DNA from: Streptomyces hygroscopicus subsp. hygroscopicus
GTDB taxonomy: Bacteria > Actinomycetota > Actinomycetes > Streptomycetales > Streptomycetaceae
Direction of reading: 5' to 3'
Length of the DNA stretch: 64,000 nucleotides
Assembly: GCF_030269125.1 (NCBI RefSeq)
Contig: NZ_BSSM01000011.1
Coordinates: forward strand, 248,001-312,000
Position numbers and translations under genes: made by a program. Below are positions 47,396 through 56,973 of the stretch, in pieces. The notes below the pieces were generated by a model. It was given only the letters and a program-made list of their open reading frames with translations. It was not told the origin of the DNA and did not search any database. Position 1 is the stretch's first letter. Each line of letters starts with the position of its first letter.

Positions 47396-48732
47396 CGCGC
47401 ACCTCCGAGCGGCAGTGTGGCCAGCATGCCGGGCAGTTGCTCACGGTCGAGGCGGGCCAGGCCGGCCCCGGCCCGCCGGGCCGCCGCCTCCAAGGCGCGG
47501 CGCGCCGCCACGAGTTCGTCGTCACTGCGCCCGGTCACCCGCAGGTGCCCGCACAGCGAGACCTCCTGCCGGTCCCCGCGCGCGAGGGTGAGGCTGAAGG
47601 TGGTGGCGAGCGCCGGTATCGCCGTGACCTGCGCGACCAGCTGCGGCAGCGACTCGCCGCGCCCGCCGCCCAGTTGGGGCCAGCGCCGCACCCAGTAGGT
47701 GGTGTGCCGCCGGTTGTCGCACCGCCAGCTGCGCCCGGACTCCTCCGTACGCCGCTCCCGCGTCTCGCTGCGTCCCGCCTCCGCGGTGACCAGCGGGTTG
47801 GCGCAGGCCGAGGTGGCGAGCGCGGCGATCAGCTCCTCCTCGTCGAGCACCCGCGCCCGAAAGCCCGCCCCGGTCAGCCGGCTCGCCAGATGGTCCGCGC
47901 TCCGCACGACGCACTTCTGCGCCCCGAGCAACCCGCCCCCACGCGCCGCCACGGCCTCCGCGCAGACCTCCGGATCAAGCTTCAACGCGATCCAGGTGAT
48001 CCGCACGGCCGGGGCGCCGGTCTGCTCCTGCAACGGCAGGTAATTGGCGACAGCCACCGACTGCTGCGGCAGGTGCAACGCGGGCGCCGGCTGCGTGTGC
48101 AGCACCACCTGCGCCGACTCCAGCCGTATCCCGTCCACCTCCAGTGCGTCCCGCACCAGGCCCAACGGCAACGGCTGCCGACTCCGCTCCGCCCGCAACG
48201 CGGTGGCGTCGGCCTCCACCTGGAGAACGGCGGTGACGAAGGTGCCGTCGCCGACGATGCCGACGGTACGGCGGTCACGCCCGCCGTACGCGTACGTGCG
48301 CAGGCTCGGCTCGCACTCGAGCGCGGGCACCAGCGACGGCTCGGTGCCCGGCGGTATCGGGGTGTTCGCGGCCCGGCGCCTGCGCGCCTTCAACTCCCGT
48401 GCCGTGGTCAGCCATTCGGGCAGCGAGCGGCCCCGGCGCCGGACGAACGCGAGGGCGACCAGCAGGACGGCGACGACCGCGGCGGGTACCAGGGCGACCG
48501 GGCCGATGACCCAGCCGACGACGAGCGCGGCCAGCGCGAGTTCCGGCAGCACGAGTCGTTGCATGCGAAATGAACCGGACAGCGCCGGACGGGCACCGGG
48601 GCCGGCCGGGTCCGGGATCCGCTGTTCCCGGGGCGGCGCCGACCGCGATCCCCCCGGTTGCGGACCGGCCGTCGAGGGGCCGGCTCCCCGTTCATGCCGG
48701 CGCGTACGAGCCCGCGTCCCGGAAGCCCTCAA
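47392..48732 (-). CDS. eccE: Type VII secretion protein EccE
   Basis: 446 residues from the first in-frame start (48732); ATG 48564 is a reasonable alternative because the first 56 residues are low complexity. Two transmembrane helices (about 60-100: LALAALVVGWVIGPVALVPA and the next segment) precede the EccE cytoplasmic domain (SLPEWLTTAREL onward). EccE forms the outer edge of the ESX inner-membrane complex with EccB, EccC and EccD. Divergent from eccB with 195 bases between. Confidence 0.85.
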   Translation of the reverse strand: MRASGTRARTRRHERGAGPSTAGPQPGGSRSAPPREQRIPDPAGPGARPALSGSFRMQRLVLPELALAALVVGWVIGPVALVPAAVVAVLLVALAFVRRRGRSLPEWLTTARELKARRRRAANTPIPPGTEPSLVPALECEPSLRTYAYGGRDRRTVGIVGDGTFVTAVLQVEADATALRAERSRQPLPLGLVRDALEVDGIRLESAQVVLHTQPAPALHLPQQSVAVANYLPLQEQTGAPAVRITWIALKLDPEVCAEAVAARGGGLLGAQKCVVRSADHLASRLTGAGFRARVLDEEELIAALATSACANPLVTAEAGRSETRERRTEESGRSWRCDNRRHTTYWVRRWPQLGGGRGESLPQLVAQVTAIPALATTFSLTLARGDRQEVSLCGHLRVTGRSDDELVAARRALEAAARRAGAGLARLDREQLPGMLATLPLGGAR

Positions 48733-48927
48733 CTCATCCCCCCATTTTCCTTACGTCCCTCTGCAATTCAGCCCCCGAGCAGAGCCCTTGAGGGCCCGGG
48801 TACCCTACCCGCTCCACGGAACCGACCAGACACCAGGCATAGTAGGGGCTCGGTCCGACAACGGTGTGCCGGAGACGGTGGTCTTCGACCGGTATCCGGA
48901 CGGCCACACGGGGAGAATCAGGGGCAG

Positions 48928-50454
48928 ATGGCATCTCGGCGGGATCAACTCAACGCCTACACCTTTGCGAAGCGGCGCATGCTCGCGGCGTTCGTCCAGC
49001 CCTCCTCCGACGGCTCGGAGGAAGCAGCCCCCAGGCCGTTGCGGGCGGTCCTGCCCGGCACCATCGTCGGCGTGGTCGTCATGGCCGTGTTCGGCGCCTG
49101 GGGGATGTTCCGCCCGACCGCGCCGCAGGGGTGGGACACCCCCGGTGAAAAGGTGATCATCGCCAGCAAGTCGACCACCCGGTACGTCGTCCTCAAGACC
49201 GACGGCAAGACCCAGCTGCACCCGGTGCTCAACATGGCGTCGGCGAAGCTCCTCCTCGCCGACGGCAAGGGCGACGTGGTCACCGTCGACGAGTCGATCC
49301 TCGACAGCGGCAAGATCCCGCACGGCGTCACCATCGGCATCCCGTACGCCCCCGACCGCCTGCCCTCCAGCCAGGAGGCCGGTGCCAAGAAGCGCTGGGC
49401 CGTCTGCGAGCGTCCGAGCGCGGGCGGCAGGGCCATCCAGAAGGCGGCGTTCGTGCTCGCCGCCCGCGACATGAAGAAGACCGACGGGCCACGCCAGAAG
49501 CTCGGCGGCGGGGACGTCCTGTACGTCGCCGCGCCGGACGGGCAGCGCTACATCGTGGACGCGCACGGCACCGCGTACGAGGTCGACAAGAACGACGAGT
49601 TGCTGCTGCGTACCCTGGTCGGCGCCGGCCGGCAGCCCCAACGCGTGTCCCGGGACTGGCTCGACACCCTGCACCGGGGCGACCGGATCGAGTTTCCCCC
49701 GATCCAGGGAACCGCGAGCGCCCCCGCCGGCATCCAGGGCAGCCTGCCGGCCGGCGCGAACAAGGTCGGCATGGTGCTGCGGGCCCCCAACGGCGACCGC
49801 CAGCAGTACTACATCGTCGAACAGGGCAAGGTCCTGCCCGTCTCGGACTTCACCGCCAAGCTGCTCCTCAACAGCAAGGAACTCGTCGGCCTCGGCCAGG
49901 CGAGCAAGCCCCTCGACGTCAGCGCGGGCGCCTTCGTGCCCGGCTCGACCGCCTTCGACGCCGACCGCAAGTGGCCGAGCCTCACCCCGAGGGTCGTCAA
50001 CGACGCGGGCACCGCGAGCGGCAGCCGCGACACCGTCTGCAACGTCCTCGACCACGTCGCCGGCAACGGCACCACCACCCTCGCCACCTGGGCGGGCACG
50101 GACTTCCCTGCCGAACTGCCCACCGGGTCGTCGAGCGCCTACGTCACCCCCGGCTCGGGCCAGCTCTACCGCCAGTTCCAGGGCACCGACACCAAGGTCG
50201 GCGGCGTCTTCCTCGTCACCGACACGGGCCTGCGCTACGCCATGCAGTCCAACGCCGACAGCGGCTCCCGGGGCACCGAGTACGGCATGACGGACAAGCA
50301 GCGCAAGGAGTTGCAGCAGGAGGCCCAACTGGCCCAGACCCGGCTCGGGTACGCGGGTCTGGACCCCGCCCCGATCCCGGTCGCCTGGTCCCTGTTCCTG
50401 CCGACGGGACCGCGCCTGTCGACCACCGCGGCGAGCCAGCCGCAGGGTTCGTAG
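48928..50454 (+). CDS. eccB: Type VII secretion protein EccB
   Basis: 508 residues from ATG 48928 (MASRRDQLNAYTFAKRRMLA), the family start. One transmembrane helix near 45-65 (TIVGVVVMAVFGAWGMF) anchors a large extracytoplasmic domain. Conserved cysteines near 163 and 378 (AVCERP, TVCNVL) could form a disulfide. EccB is an essential ESX core component with proposed ATPase activity. mycP follows after ten bases. Confidence 0.93.
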   Translation: MASRRDQLNAYTFAKRRMLAAFVQPSSDGSEEAAPRPLRAVLPGTIVGVVVMAVFGAWGMFRPTAPQGWDTPGEKVIIASKSTTRYVVLKTDGKTQLHPVLNMASAKLLLADGKGDVVTVDESILDSGKIPHGVTIGIPYAPDRLPSSQEAGAKKRWAVCERPSAGGRAIQKAAFVLAARDMKKTDGPRQKLGGGDVLYVAAPDGQRYIVDAHGTAYEVDKNDELLLRTLVGAGRQPQRVSRDWLDTLHRGDRIEFPPIQGTASAPAGIQGSLPAGANKVGMVLRAPNGDRQQYYIVEQGKVLPVSDFTAKLLLNSKELVGLGQASKPLDVSAGAFVPGSTAFDADRKWPSLTPRVVNDAGTASGSRDTVCNVLDHVAGNGTTTLATWAGTDFPAELPTGSSSAYVTPGSGQLYRQFQGTDTKVGGVFLVTDTGLRYAMQSNADSGSRGTEYGMTDKQRKELQQEAQLAQTRLGYAGLDPAPIPVAWSLFLPTGPRLSTTAASQPQGS

Positions 50455-50464
50455 GAGGAGCCAC

Positions 50465-51706
50465 GTGTCGTACCCGCGCCTGCTCCGTACCGCGGCGATC
50501 GCGGCCGCCACGCTGTGCACCGCCACAGTCGCCCTGGCCCCGCCCGCCGCCGCCGACTCCTTCGCCGACCAGTGCAACTTCCCGAACAAGGTGTATCCCG
50601 GGCGTCCCTGGGCCCTCCAGCGCGTGCTGCTGGACGAACTGTGGAGCCAGTCCAAGGGCAAGGGCGTACGGGTCGCGGTCATCGACACCGGCGTGGACAC
50701 CAAGAACCCCCAGCTCACCCACGCGGTGGACGCGTCCAGCGGGACCAACCTCCTGCCGCCGAAGAACAGCAAGGGCCAGAAGATCGACCGCGGCAACGCG
50801 AGCGGCACGACGGACACCGTCGGGCACGGCACCCGTGTGGCGGGCATCATCGCCGCCCGGCCGAGACAGGGAACGGGATTCGTCGGCCTCGCGCCCGAGG
50901 CGACCATCATCCCCATCAAGCAGAACGACGCGGAGGGCGACGGCACCGCGGCCACCCTCGCCCAGGCCATCGAGCACGCGATCAAGGAGAAGGCCCAGGT
51001 CATCAACATCTCCCAGGACACCGCGAACGCCATACAGCCGGCCGACGGCCTGCACCGCGCGATCGACGACGCCCTGGCGCACCAGATCGTGGTCGTCGCC
51101 TCCGCGGGCAACGACGGCCTCGACGGCAACGTCAAGCTCACGTACCCGGCGTCCTACCCGGGTGTGCTGGCGGTCGCCGCCTCGGACCGCAACAACGAGC
51201 GCGCCTCCTTCTCCCAGTCCGGCGACTTCGTGGGCGTCGCCGCCCCCGGCGTCGACATGATCTCCACCGTGCCCGAGGGCGGCCACTGCTCGGACAACGG
51301 TACGAGCTTCTCGGCCCCGTACGTGGCCGGTGTCGCCGCGCTCATCAGGGCGAAGCACCCCGACTGGACGGCGCGCGAGATCGTCGCCCAGATCGAGCAG
51401 ACCGCGGAGCGCTCGGTCGCCGGGCACGACATGCTGGTCGGCTGGGGTGTCGTCGACCCCGTACGCGCCCTGACGGACGACGAACACCCCATCGAGAAGC
51501 CCGACCCGCACGAGGGCCTCAGCCGCGCCGAGGCCCCCACCCCGGCCCGCCTGGTGCTCGGCGAGACACCCGACGAACGCAACGCCCGCCTGGCGACGTA
51601 CGTCGCCGTCGGAGCGGCCGTCTTGGTGGCCGCCCTCGCGGGGGCGGCGGTGGCGATCCGCGACGCGCGCAGAAGGCCGGCGAACGGCGGCGTGAAAGAT
51701 GCGTGA
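50465..51706 (+). CDS. mycP: Mycosin (type VII subtilisin-like protease) 1
   Basis: 413 residues from GTG 50465 after TAGGAGGAG. Signal peptide to about 30, then an S8 domain with Asp in VIDTGVD (about 76), His in GHGTRVAG (about 121) and Ser in GTSFSAPYVAG (about 281). A Pro-rich linker and a C-terminal transmembrane helix (about 380-400) anchor it outside the membrane. All catalytic residues are present. Mycosins are needed for ESX stability and process substrates. Confidence 0.93.
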   Translation: MSYPRLLRTAAIAAATLCTATVALAPPAAADSFADQCNFPNKVYPGRPWALQRVLLDELWSQSKGKGVRVAVIDTGVDTKNPQLTHAVDASSGTNLLPPKNSKGQKIDRGNASGTTDTVGHGTRVAGIIAARPRQGTGFVGLAPEATIIPIKQNDAEGDGTAATLAQAIEHAIKEKAQVINISQDTANAIQPADGLHRAIDDALAHQIVVVASAGNDGLDGNVKLTYPASYPGVLAVAASDRNNERASFSQSGDFVGVAAPGVDMISTVPEGGHCSDNGTSFSAPYVAGVAALIRAKHPDWTAREIVAQIEQTAERSVAGHDMLVGWGVVDPVRALTDDEHPIEKPDPHEGLSRAEAPTPARLVLGETPDERNARLATYVAVGAAVLVAALAGAAVAIRDARRRPANGGVKDA

Positions 51707-51848
51707 AGGTCGCCGGGCTGCAGCAGACTTGTCACACAAGTCAGTTGGGGGGTGTCAGTCGCGTTGACTACAGTGATTGCATTGCGAAGACGAACGCTTG
51801 AGGAGTGCTGCCGCCTCAAGCAGGGGACGGAAACGGGGGTGGCGCAAC

Positions 51849-52274
51849 GTGCGGCCTGACGACGGCACGGGCGGGCTGAAGGTTGGCCTGGAGGCTCTGA
51901 AGACCTTCAAGACGCGTGTGGACTCGGTGCTCAAGACATTCGAGGACTCGCCCGGCTCGGCGAAGAAGGTGGCGATGCATACGATCACCGCCGAGTCGTT
52001 CTGCGGCAACGGCGGATTCCCTGAGGCCACGGGACTGCACAGCCAGTACACGCGCGTCCACGACCGACTCATGACGCTCTCCCAGTCGCTGACGCTGCAG
52101 ATCGAGGCGATGCAGATCGCCGTGCACGGCGCGGACATCGGTTTCGCCAATCTGGACGACGACCAGCGGCGCCGGTTCCACGAGATCCGCATGCAGATCA
52201 ACGAGCAGTTCGGCGATGCGCGGAAGGACCAGAAGCGCACCGATACTCAGCAGCTCGGCGACGGGGAAATCTGA
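51849..52274 (+). CDS. Helical WXG-like type VII protein
   Basis: 141 residues from GTG 51849 (VRPDDGTGGLKVGLEALKTF). Entirely helical, amphipathic, no clear WXG motif, with a C-terminal charged segment. The stop overlaps the next ATG (TGATG). It is probably a small partner of the large WXG-like protein downstream, similar to PE/PPE or LXG pairs. Family not recognised with certainty. Confidence 0.7.
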   Translation: MRPDDGTGGLKVGLEALKTFKTRVDSVLKTFEDSPGSAKKVAMHTITAESFCGNGGFPEATGLHSQYTRVHDRLMTLSQSLTLQIEAMQIAVHGADIGFANLDDDQRRRFHEIRMQINEQFGDARKDQKRTDTQQLGDGEI

Positions 52275-53971
52275 TGGGCGACCAGAACACGAAGCCAGAT
52301 TTGCACCAATTTGACCGTGAGCTGGCCGCACAGCAGTTCAAGCAAGAGAAGTCGGCCATGGGCGGAGGCCAGTGTGCCGCGCCGAGCCTCAACAAGCCGG
52401 GCGGCGGCTGCCAGGTCAGCGACTTCGAGGGCCACCAGCTGAACGACATGGTCGACATGGTGAAGTCCGCGAACCACGAGCACCTGGAGAACGCCGCCAA
52501 CGGCCTCTGGGACGCGCGGGACGCCATCTGGAGCGCCGCCGATGAGCTCCTGGAGCACATCGGCCGGATCGACTGGCACGGCGAGGCGGCCACCTCGTTC
52601 CACAGCTGGGCCGGCGACCTCGTCAACCACACCTACGAACTCGGCTTCTACGCGGACAACGTGGCGACCCAGGTCTCCGCGGCCAGCATGGGACTCGCCT
52701 CGGTGAGCAGTTCCATGCCGCCCCGCGACAACCGGCCCAAGATCCTCCTGCCGGCCGAGCAGGCCAAGTTGGATCCGGGTGGCATCCAGGCCCAGGTCGT
52801 CGAGAACCACCGCCAAGAGGCGATCACCCAGATGAACCGGCTGGCGTCGTACTACGCGGTCTCGGAGGGGAACCTGCGGGGGCTGGAGGAGCCCAAGTTC
52901 GGGAAGATGCCGGACATGGGGGTGCCGCTGGCTAGTGGCGGCTCCCGTCATGATTCGGACAGCGGAGGTCAGACAACTCCCGCACATCTGCCCACGGGTG
53001 AAACGGCGCGCCAGTACTCTGTCGCATCCCCGGACGGGTCGGGTGTGAAGGGGGCCGACCTCGCGCCGAAGCTGAACCACGTGGTCCTGCCGCCCGATCG
53101 GCATGTTCATGTTGACCCGTCCCAGCACGTCGGCACCAACATCGACAGCGTCAACACCCTTCCCCCGGACACCGTGAAGCCGACGGTGCCGGTCACGCCG
53201 CCGACCGCACCCGGTCCTGGTGGCGGCGGTGGGGGACCGATCACTCCCTTCCCCTCCGGCCCTATGGTCCCGACTGTTGGCTTGCCGGTGGCACGCGGCG
53301 GAGCGGGCGGCGTCCGGGGCCCGGTCGGGCCTTCACGGATGGCCGTACCCCCCGTCGAGGAGCCGGAAGTCGGAACCGGCACGGGGCGCGGGCCCATCAG
53401 CGGGGTACGGCAGCCTGTCGTTCCTGGTCAGGCTGGCGCGCGTGGGCCGGTGTCGCCGATGGGCAGGACCCCCATGGGTCAGTCCCCCCTGGGCAAGGCT
53501 CCGGTGGGCCGGGGACCGGTCGGTCGCAGCATCGTCGGCGGAACGCCTCGGACCGGGGGCGTGCCGGGCGAGCGTATCGGTGAACTGGGCCCGACCGGGG
53601 CGGCACGCACCGGCGGTGTCATCGGTGGCCGGCCGACCACTCCTTCCGGGAAGGGCGTCACCGGATCCAGGGTGCCGCGCGGCAAGGTCATCGGCGGCGA
53701 GTCTGCCGCTCGTGACCCGCACGCCGTCGAGCGGCCCGGTCAGCGCGGAGTGATCCGTGGGGCCATGCCGGAGGGCACCGAGGCGCAGGCCTCGCGCAGG
53801 CCCGTGACTCCCGGCGGGGCGGTCGGGACGTCCAACAGCAAGGCGCCGACGGCCAGGAACGGCACCGGCGCCGCCGACGAGCACACGCCGGGGCGTTCGT
53901 CGGCCCGACGCTCCACACGGGACCGCGACGACAAGAACTCGCGCCGGCGGCAGGCGCCGGAGACCGAGTAA
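52274..53971 (+). CDS. Large WXG-like, Pro/Gly-rich type VII protein
   Basis: 565 residues. The N-terminal 250 residues are helical and contain IDWHGEAATSFHSWAGDL (about 95-112), a WXG-type turn flanked by long helices as in PPE/LXG substrates. From about 270 the sequence is Pro/Gly/Thr/Arg-rich and disordered, ending in a basic tail. It is probably a secreted substrate or surface-associated component; it is translationally coupled to the small helical protein and followed by the second mycosin after four bases. Confidence 0.75.
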   Translation: MGDQNTKPDLHQFDRELAAQQFKQEKSAMGGGQCAAPSLNKPGGGCQVSDFEGHQLNDMVDMVKSANHEHLENAANGLWDARDAIWSAADELLEHIGRIDWHGEAATSFHSWAGDLVNHTYELGFYADNVATQVSAASMGLASVSSSMPPRDNRPKILLPAEQAKLDPGGIQAQVVENHRQEAITQMNRLASYYAVSEGNLRGLEEPKFGKMPDMGVPLASGGSRHDSDSGGQTTPAHLPTGETARQYSVASPDGSGVKGADLAPKLNHVVLPPDRHVHVDPSQHVGTNIDSVNTLPPDTVKPTVPVTPPTAPGPGGGGGGPITPFPSGPMVPTVGLPVARGGAGGVRGPVGPSRMAVPPVEEPEVGTGTGRGPISGVRQPVVPGQAGARGPVSPMGRTPMGQSPLGKAPVGRGPVGRSIVGGTPRTGGVPGERIGELGPTGAARTGGVIGGRPTTPSGKGVTGSRVPRGKVIGGESAARDPHAVERPGQRGVIRGAMPEGTEAQASRRPVTPGGAVGTSNSKAPTARNGTGAADEHTPGRSSARRSTRDRDDKNSRRRQAPETE

Positions 53972-53975
53972 CGAG

Positions 53976-55217
53976 ATGAAGCGAGGACGTACGAGAGGCA
54001 TGTTGTCAGCGAGCACGAGACGACTGACCGCCGCGTGTGCGGCGCTCGGCGCACTGATGGCTCTGCCGGTGGGCCTGGCCCCCAGCGCGGCTGCCGCCGA
54101 CGTCCAGTCGCAGCAGTGGTACCTGTCGGCGATGAAGGCCGACGAGATGTGGAAGACGAGCACGGGCAAGGGAGTCAAGGTCGCCGTCGTCGACACGGGC
54201 GTCAACCCGTCGACCCCCTCCCTGCAGGGGAAGGTGCTGGTCGACGAAGTGCCGAAGTCCCTTTCCTACGGGGCTACGCAGGACATCAACGGTCACGGTA
54301 CGACGATGGCGGAGGAAATCGCCGGTACTGGGCGCGGTGGAGGCCTGAAAGGCCTGGCGCCGGGTGCCGAGATCGTGCCATACCGCGTCGCGCTCGATGG
54401 GATGAGCCTTGCCCAGGTGGACAAGGCACCCAAGCTGAGCAACGTGATCAAAGCTATCGCTGACAGCGACGTCAAGATCATCAACATGTCCTTCGGAGAC
54501 GATATCTCCTACGACGGCGAGCAGGAAGCAATCAAATACGCTGCTTCAAAGGGCAAGTTGATGTTCGCCGCCGTCGGGAACAATGCCCAGACGTCGAACA
54601 ACGCCGGATACCCGGTTTCCTATCCGTACGTCGTCGGAGTCTCTGCCATCGACAAGACGGGGAAGGTGGGGAAGTTCTCGACACACGGGCGGGATGTCGA
54701 TCTTACGGCCCCTGGTGTGAACTTGCCCGCATGGTGCAACGCGAGCTTCCGCTCTTACTGCTCTCACGGAAACGGCACCAGTGACGCCACCGCCATCGCC
54801 TCCGCCTCCGCCGCCCTCATCTGGTCCGCCCATCCCGACTGGACCGCCAACCAGGTTCTCCGGTCGCTGATCGACACCGCTGGCCGGGACTGGCCCAAGG
54901 ACACCCCCAGCAATTACCTCGGCTACGGCGTCGTGCGCCCCCGCAAGGTGCTGGAGAACCCGAACTACAACCCGGGTTCGGCGACCGCAGACCCCCTTGC
55001 CACGGAGAACTGGCGCGGCAAGCCGAAGACCTCACCCTCCACCCCCACCCCCTCGTCCCCCGCCAAGTCCACCTCCGGCGGTGAGACCTCCGCGGCCGAC
55101 ACAAGCTCGAAGTCGTCCGGCAACACCCTGACGTGGGTCGTCGTCGGAGCGGCCGCCGCACTGGTGGTGATCGGTGGCGCGGCCTTCGCCGTGATCCGGT
55201 CGCGACGACGTGCCTGA
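53976..55217 (+). CDS. Mycosin (type VII subtilisin-like protease) 2
   Basis: 413 residues from ATG 53976. Signal peptide to about 40, S8 domain with Asp in VVDTGVN (about 71), His in GHGTTMAEEIAG (about 108) and Ser in GNGTSDATAIASA (about 270); the sequence after the Ser differs from mycosin 1. A Ser/Thr/Pro linker precedes a C-terminal transmembrane helix. The segment 54290-54770 has clearly lower third-position GC than its neighbours, which suggests a recent exchange. Probably acts on substrates of the neighbouring genes. Confidence 0.9.
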   Translation: MKRGRTRGMLSASTRRLTAACAALGALMALPVGLAPSAAAADVQSQQWYLSAMKADEMWKTSTGKGVKVAVVDTGVNPSTPSLQGKVLVDEVPKSLSYGATQDINGHGTTMAEEIAGTGRGGGLKGLAPGAEIVPYRVALDGMSLAQVDKAPKLSNVIKAIADSDVKIINMSFGDDISYDGEQEAIKYAASKGKLMFAAVGNNAQTSNNAGYPVSYPYVVGVSAIDKTGKVGKFSTHGRDVDLTAPGVNLPAWCNASFRSYCSHGNGTSDATAIASASAALIWSAHPDWTANQVLRSLIDTAGRDWPKDTPSNYLGYGVVRPRKVLENPNYNPGSATADPLATENWRGKPKTSPSTPTPSSPAKSTSGGETSAADTSSKSSGNTLTWVVVGAAAALVVIGGAAFAVIRSRRRA

Positions 55218-55294
55218 CGGTTCACAGGAAAGGCGTCACCGTCCGGTGATGCGCAGTCAACAAGAGCACAGCTCTCACGAAGGGGAGTGCCGCA

Positions 55295-55633
55295 ATGGCC
55301 GACGGCCGTAAGTTTGTAGACGAGCACGCACATAAGCTCCAGACGAACGTCATCGACCGCTACGACTCGGTCAAGAAGTGCCTCGGCCGCCTTCAGGGCA
55401 CGATCGACATGATCGAGGCCCAGTGGACCGGGCACGGCTCCAACGCGTTCAAGACGAAGCAGCACGAGATCAACGAGCACATGGCCGCCATCGGCCGCAT
55501 GCTCGAGGACTTCCTCGAGGGCATCAACCTGAACAAGAAGGACAAGACCCAGCTCGAGGACGAGCTGCACTCGACGATCAGCAAGATCGAGGTCGACGCC
55601 GGCGCGAGCACCTCCGCGCTGAACCTGTACTGA
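55295..55633 (+). CDS. esxB: WXG100 family protein (EsxB-like)
   Basis: 112 residues. Helix-turn-helix hairpin with the WXG turn in AQWTGHGSNAF (about 46-56). First of an adjacent pair, expected to form a heterodimer with the next protein and to be secreted by EccC. The symbol follows the gene order I remember in S. coelicolor and is not certain. Confidence 0.88.
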   Translation: MADGRKFVDEHAHKLQTNVIDRYDSVKKCLGRLQGTIDMIEAQWTGHGSNAFKTKQHEINEHMAAIGRMLEDFLEGINLNKKDKTQLEDELHSTISKIEVDAGASTSALNLY

Positions 55634-55662
55634 CCGGGATCGATCCCAAGGAAGAGGAAGAC

Positions 55663-55965
55663 ATGACCACTCCGCACTACCAGGATCTGTCCGTCAAGTA
55701 CGGCGCCATGGACGCGCTCGCCACCGAGCTGGGCAACGTGGCCAAGCAGCTCGAGGACGACCTCAGCGCGCTGAAGAAGGGCGTCCTGGACGTGGCCGAG
55801 GGCTGGGGCGGCGAGGCCTACGACTCGTTCCAGCGGAAGTCCGTGAAGTGGGACCAGCACGCCACCGGTATCCACCAGGCGCTGATGTCCATCACCCAGC
55901 GGGTGCACGCCGCCGGCGGTGACTACCGCGGTGGCGACCTGAAGGGCGCCAGCTACTTCGAGTAA
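55663..55965 (+). CDS. esxA: WXG100 family protein (EsxA-like)
   Basis: 100 residues, ATG 55663, after AAGAGGAAG. The WXG turn is GWGGEAYDSF (about 47-56). Length and helices are typical of ESAT-6-like proteins. Coupled by 29 bases to the previous gene. A longer open frame upstream in the same phase is antisense to sense of esxB coding and not real. Confidence 0.9.
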   Translation: MTTPHYQDLSVKYGAMDALATELGNVAKQLEDDLSALKKGVLDVAEGWGGEAYDSFQRKSVKWDQHATGIHQALMSITQRVHAAGGDYRGGDLKGASYFE

Positions 55966-55986
55966 GCAACAGGCCGTGCGAAACGG

Positions 55987-56023
55987 CGAGGGGTGGGCAC
56001 GCGCGGGAGGTGCCCACCCCTCG
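55987..56023. terminator. Terminator after the esx pair
   Basis: CGAGGGGTGGGCAC (55987-56000) pairs perfectly with 56010-56023, nine-base loop. It lies between the convergent esxA and the membrane-anchored protein gene. Confidence 0.8.
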
Positions 56024-56028
56024 TCCTG

Positions 56029-56973
56029 TTACGCGCAGTCGCCCTCACGGGCCAGCGCCGCGCGGAAGTCCCGGGCGAGGGCGTCGTTCCCGGAACCGGT
56101 CTGCACGAGGGTCTTCTTGCCGTCACAGTTCAGGGTGGTCGACCAGCGACCCGAGCCGGAGCCGTTCAGCCAGAGCAGGTACGGGTCCTGGGTGACGGTG
56201 AAGTGCACCTCCTCGCTCCCCGCACGCAGCGCGCAGCTCCAGAGCCCGAAGTCACCGTGGGTCGCGTACTGCTCCGTGTACTTCGCCGGGACACTGAAGC
56301 CCGGCAGGCCGCACGCCTCTCCGGAGGCGGGCGCGTGGCCTTCGAGTAACCGCGAGGCGGCGGCGGTGGCCTTGAAGGACGCGCTCCAACAGCCGAGTTG
56401 ACGTGTGAGCCCCGTCGCGGCCGTCATCAGGACATCGGCCATCCGCCTCTGCAGCGTGCCGTCGTGCCATGTCTTGTCCTGGTCGGCCAGGGTCTGTACC
56501 CGGACGTAGGCAGCGCCGCCGAAGTGGAGCCGGGCGGAGCACGACGCCGGCAGCAGCACCCCCGCCATGCTCCGGTTGACCCAGCCGGGCACGCCCGCGA
56601 GCGGTGCCCTGAAGGGCGAGACCCCTGCCACGTCGTCCGCCAGGTGCCAGACGTCGTTGCTCGGTGAGCCGCCCACGGAAAGAGAGAACTGCAGCTGCTT
56701 CATCACCCCGTGCGCGTCGAGACCCGCCCCCACCTGACAGGTGGCGAGCGTGCTCCCCTTGAGGTCTCCCTCGTCGGACGCGTACCGATGGAGGGGACGT
56801 ATGCCGAGCGCGGCGACGTCGCCACGCTTCAGCGTCCCCCAGCAGAACGACTTCTGCTCCGCGGCCGAACCGCTGTCACCACCGCGCAGGACGGCGACGG
56901 TGACTCCGGCCGCGGCCACCAGCACCGCCACCGTCACGGCCAACACGATTCCTGTTCGCTTCCTCCGGTTCAT
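56029..56973 (-). CDS. Membrane-anchored extracytoplasmic protein, type VII locus
   Basis: 314 residues from ATG 56973, overlapping the previous stop (TGATG). A basic N-terminus and one hydrophobic helix (IVLAVTVAVLVAAAGVTVAV, about 9-28) are followed by an extracytoplasmic domain with about eight cysteines, probably disulfide-bonded. No family is recognised. Similar proteins sit in streptomycete type VII loci; it may be an accessory or anti-effector protein. Confidence 0.8.
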   Translation of the reverse strand: MNRRKRTGIVLAVTVAVLVAAAGVTVAVLRGGDSGSAAEQKSFCWGTLKRGDVAALGIRPLHRYASDEGDLKGSTLATCQVGAGLDAHGVMKQLQFSLSVGGSPSNDVWHLADDVAGVSPFRAPLAGVPGWVNRSMAGVLLPASCSARLHFGGAAYVRVQTLADQDKTWHDGTLQRRMADVLMTAATGLTRQLGCWSASFKATAAASRLLEGHAPASGEACGLPGFSVPAKYTEQYATHGDFGLWSCALRAGSEEVHFTVTQDPYLLWLNGSGSGRWSTTLNCDGKKTLVQTGSGNDALARDFRAALAREGDCA

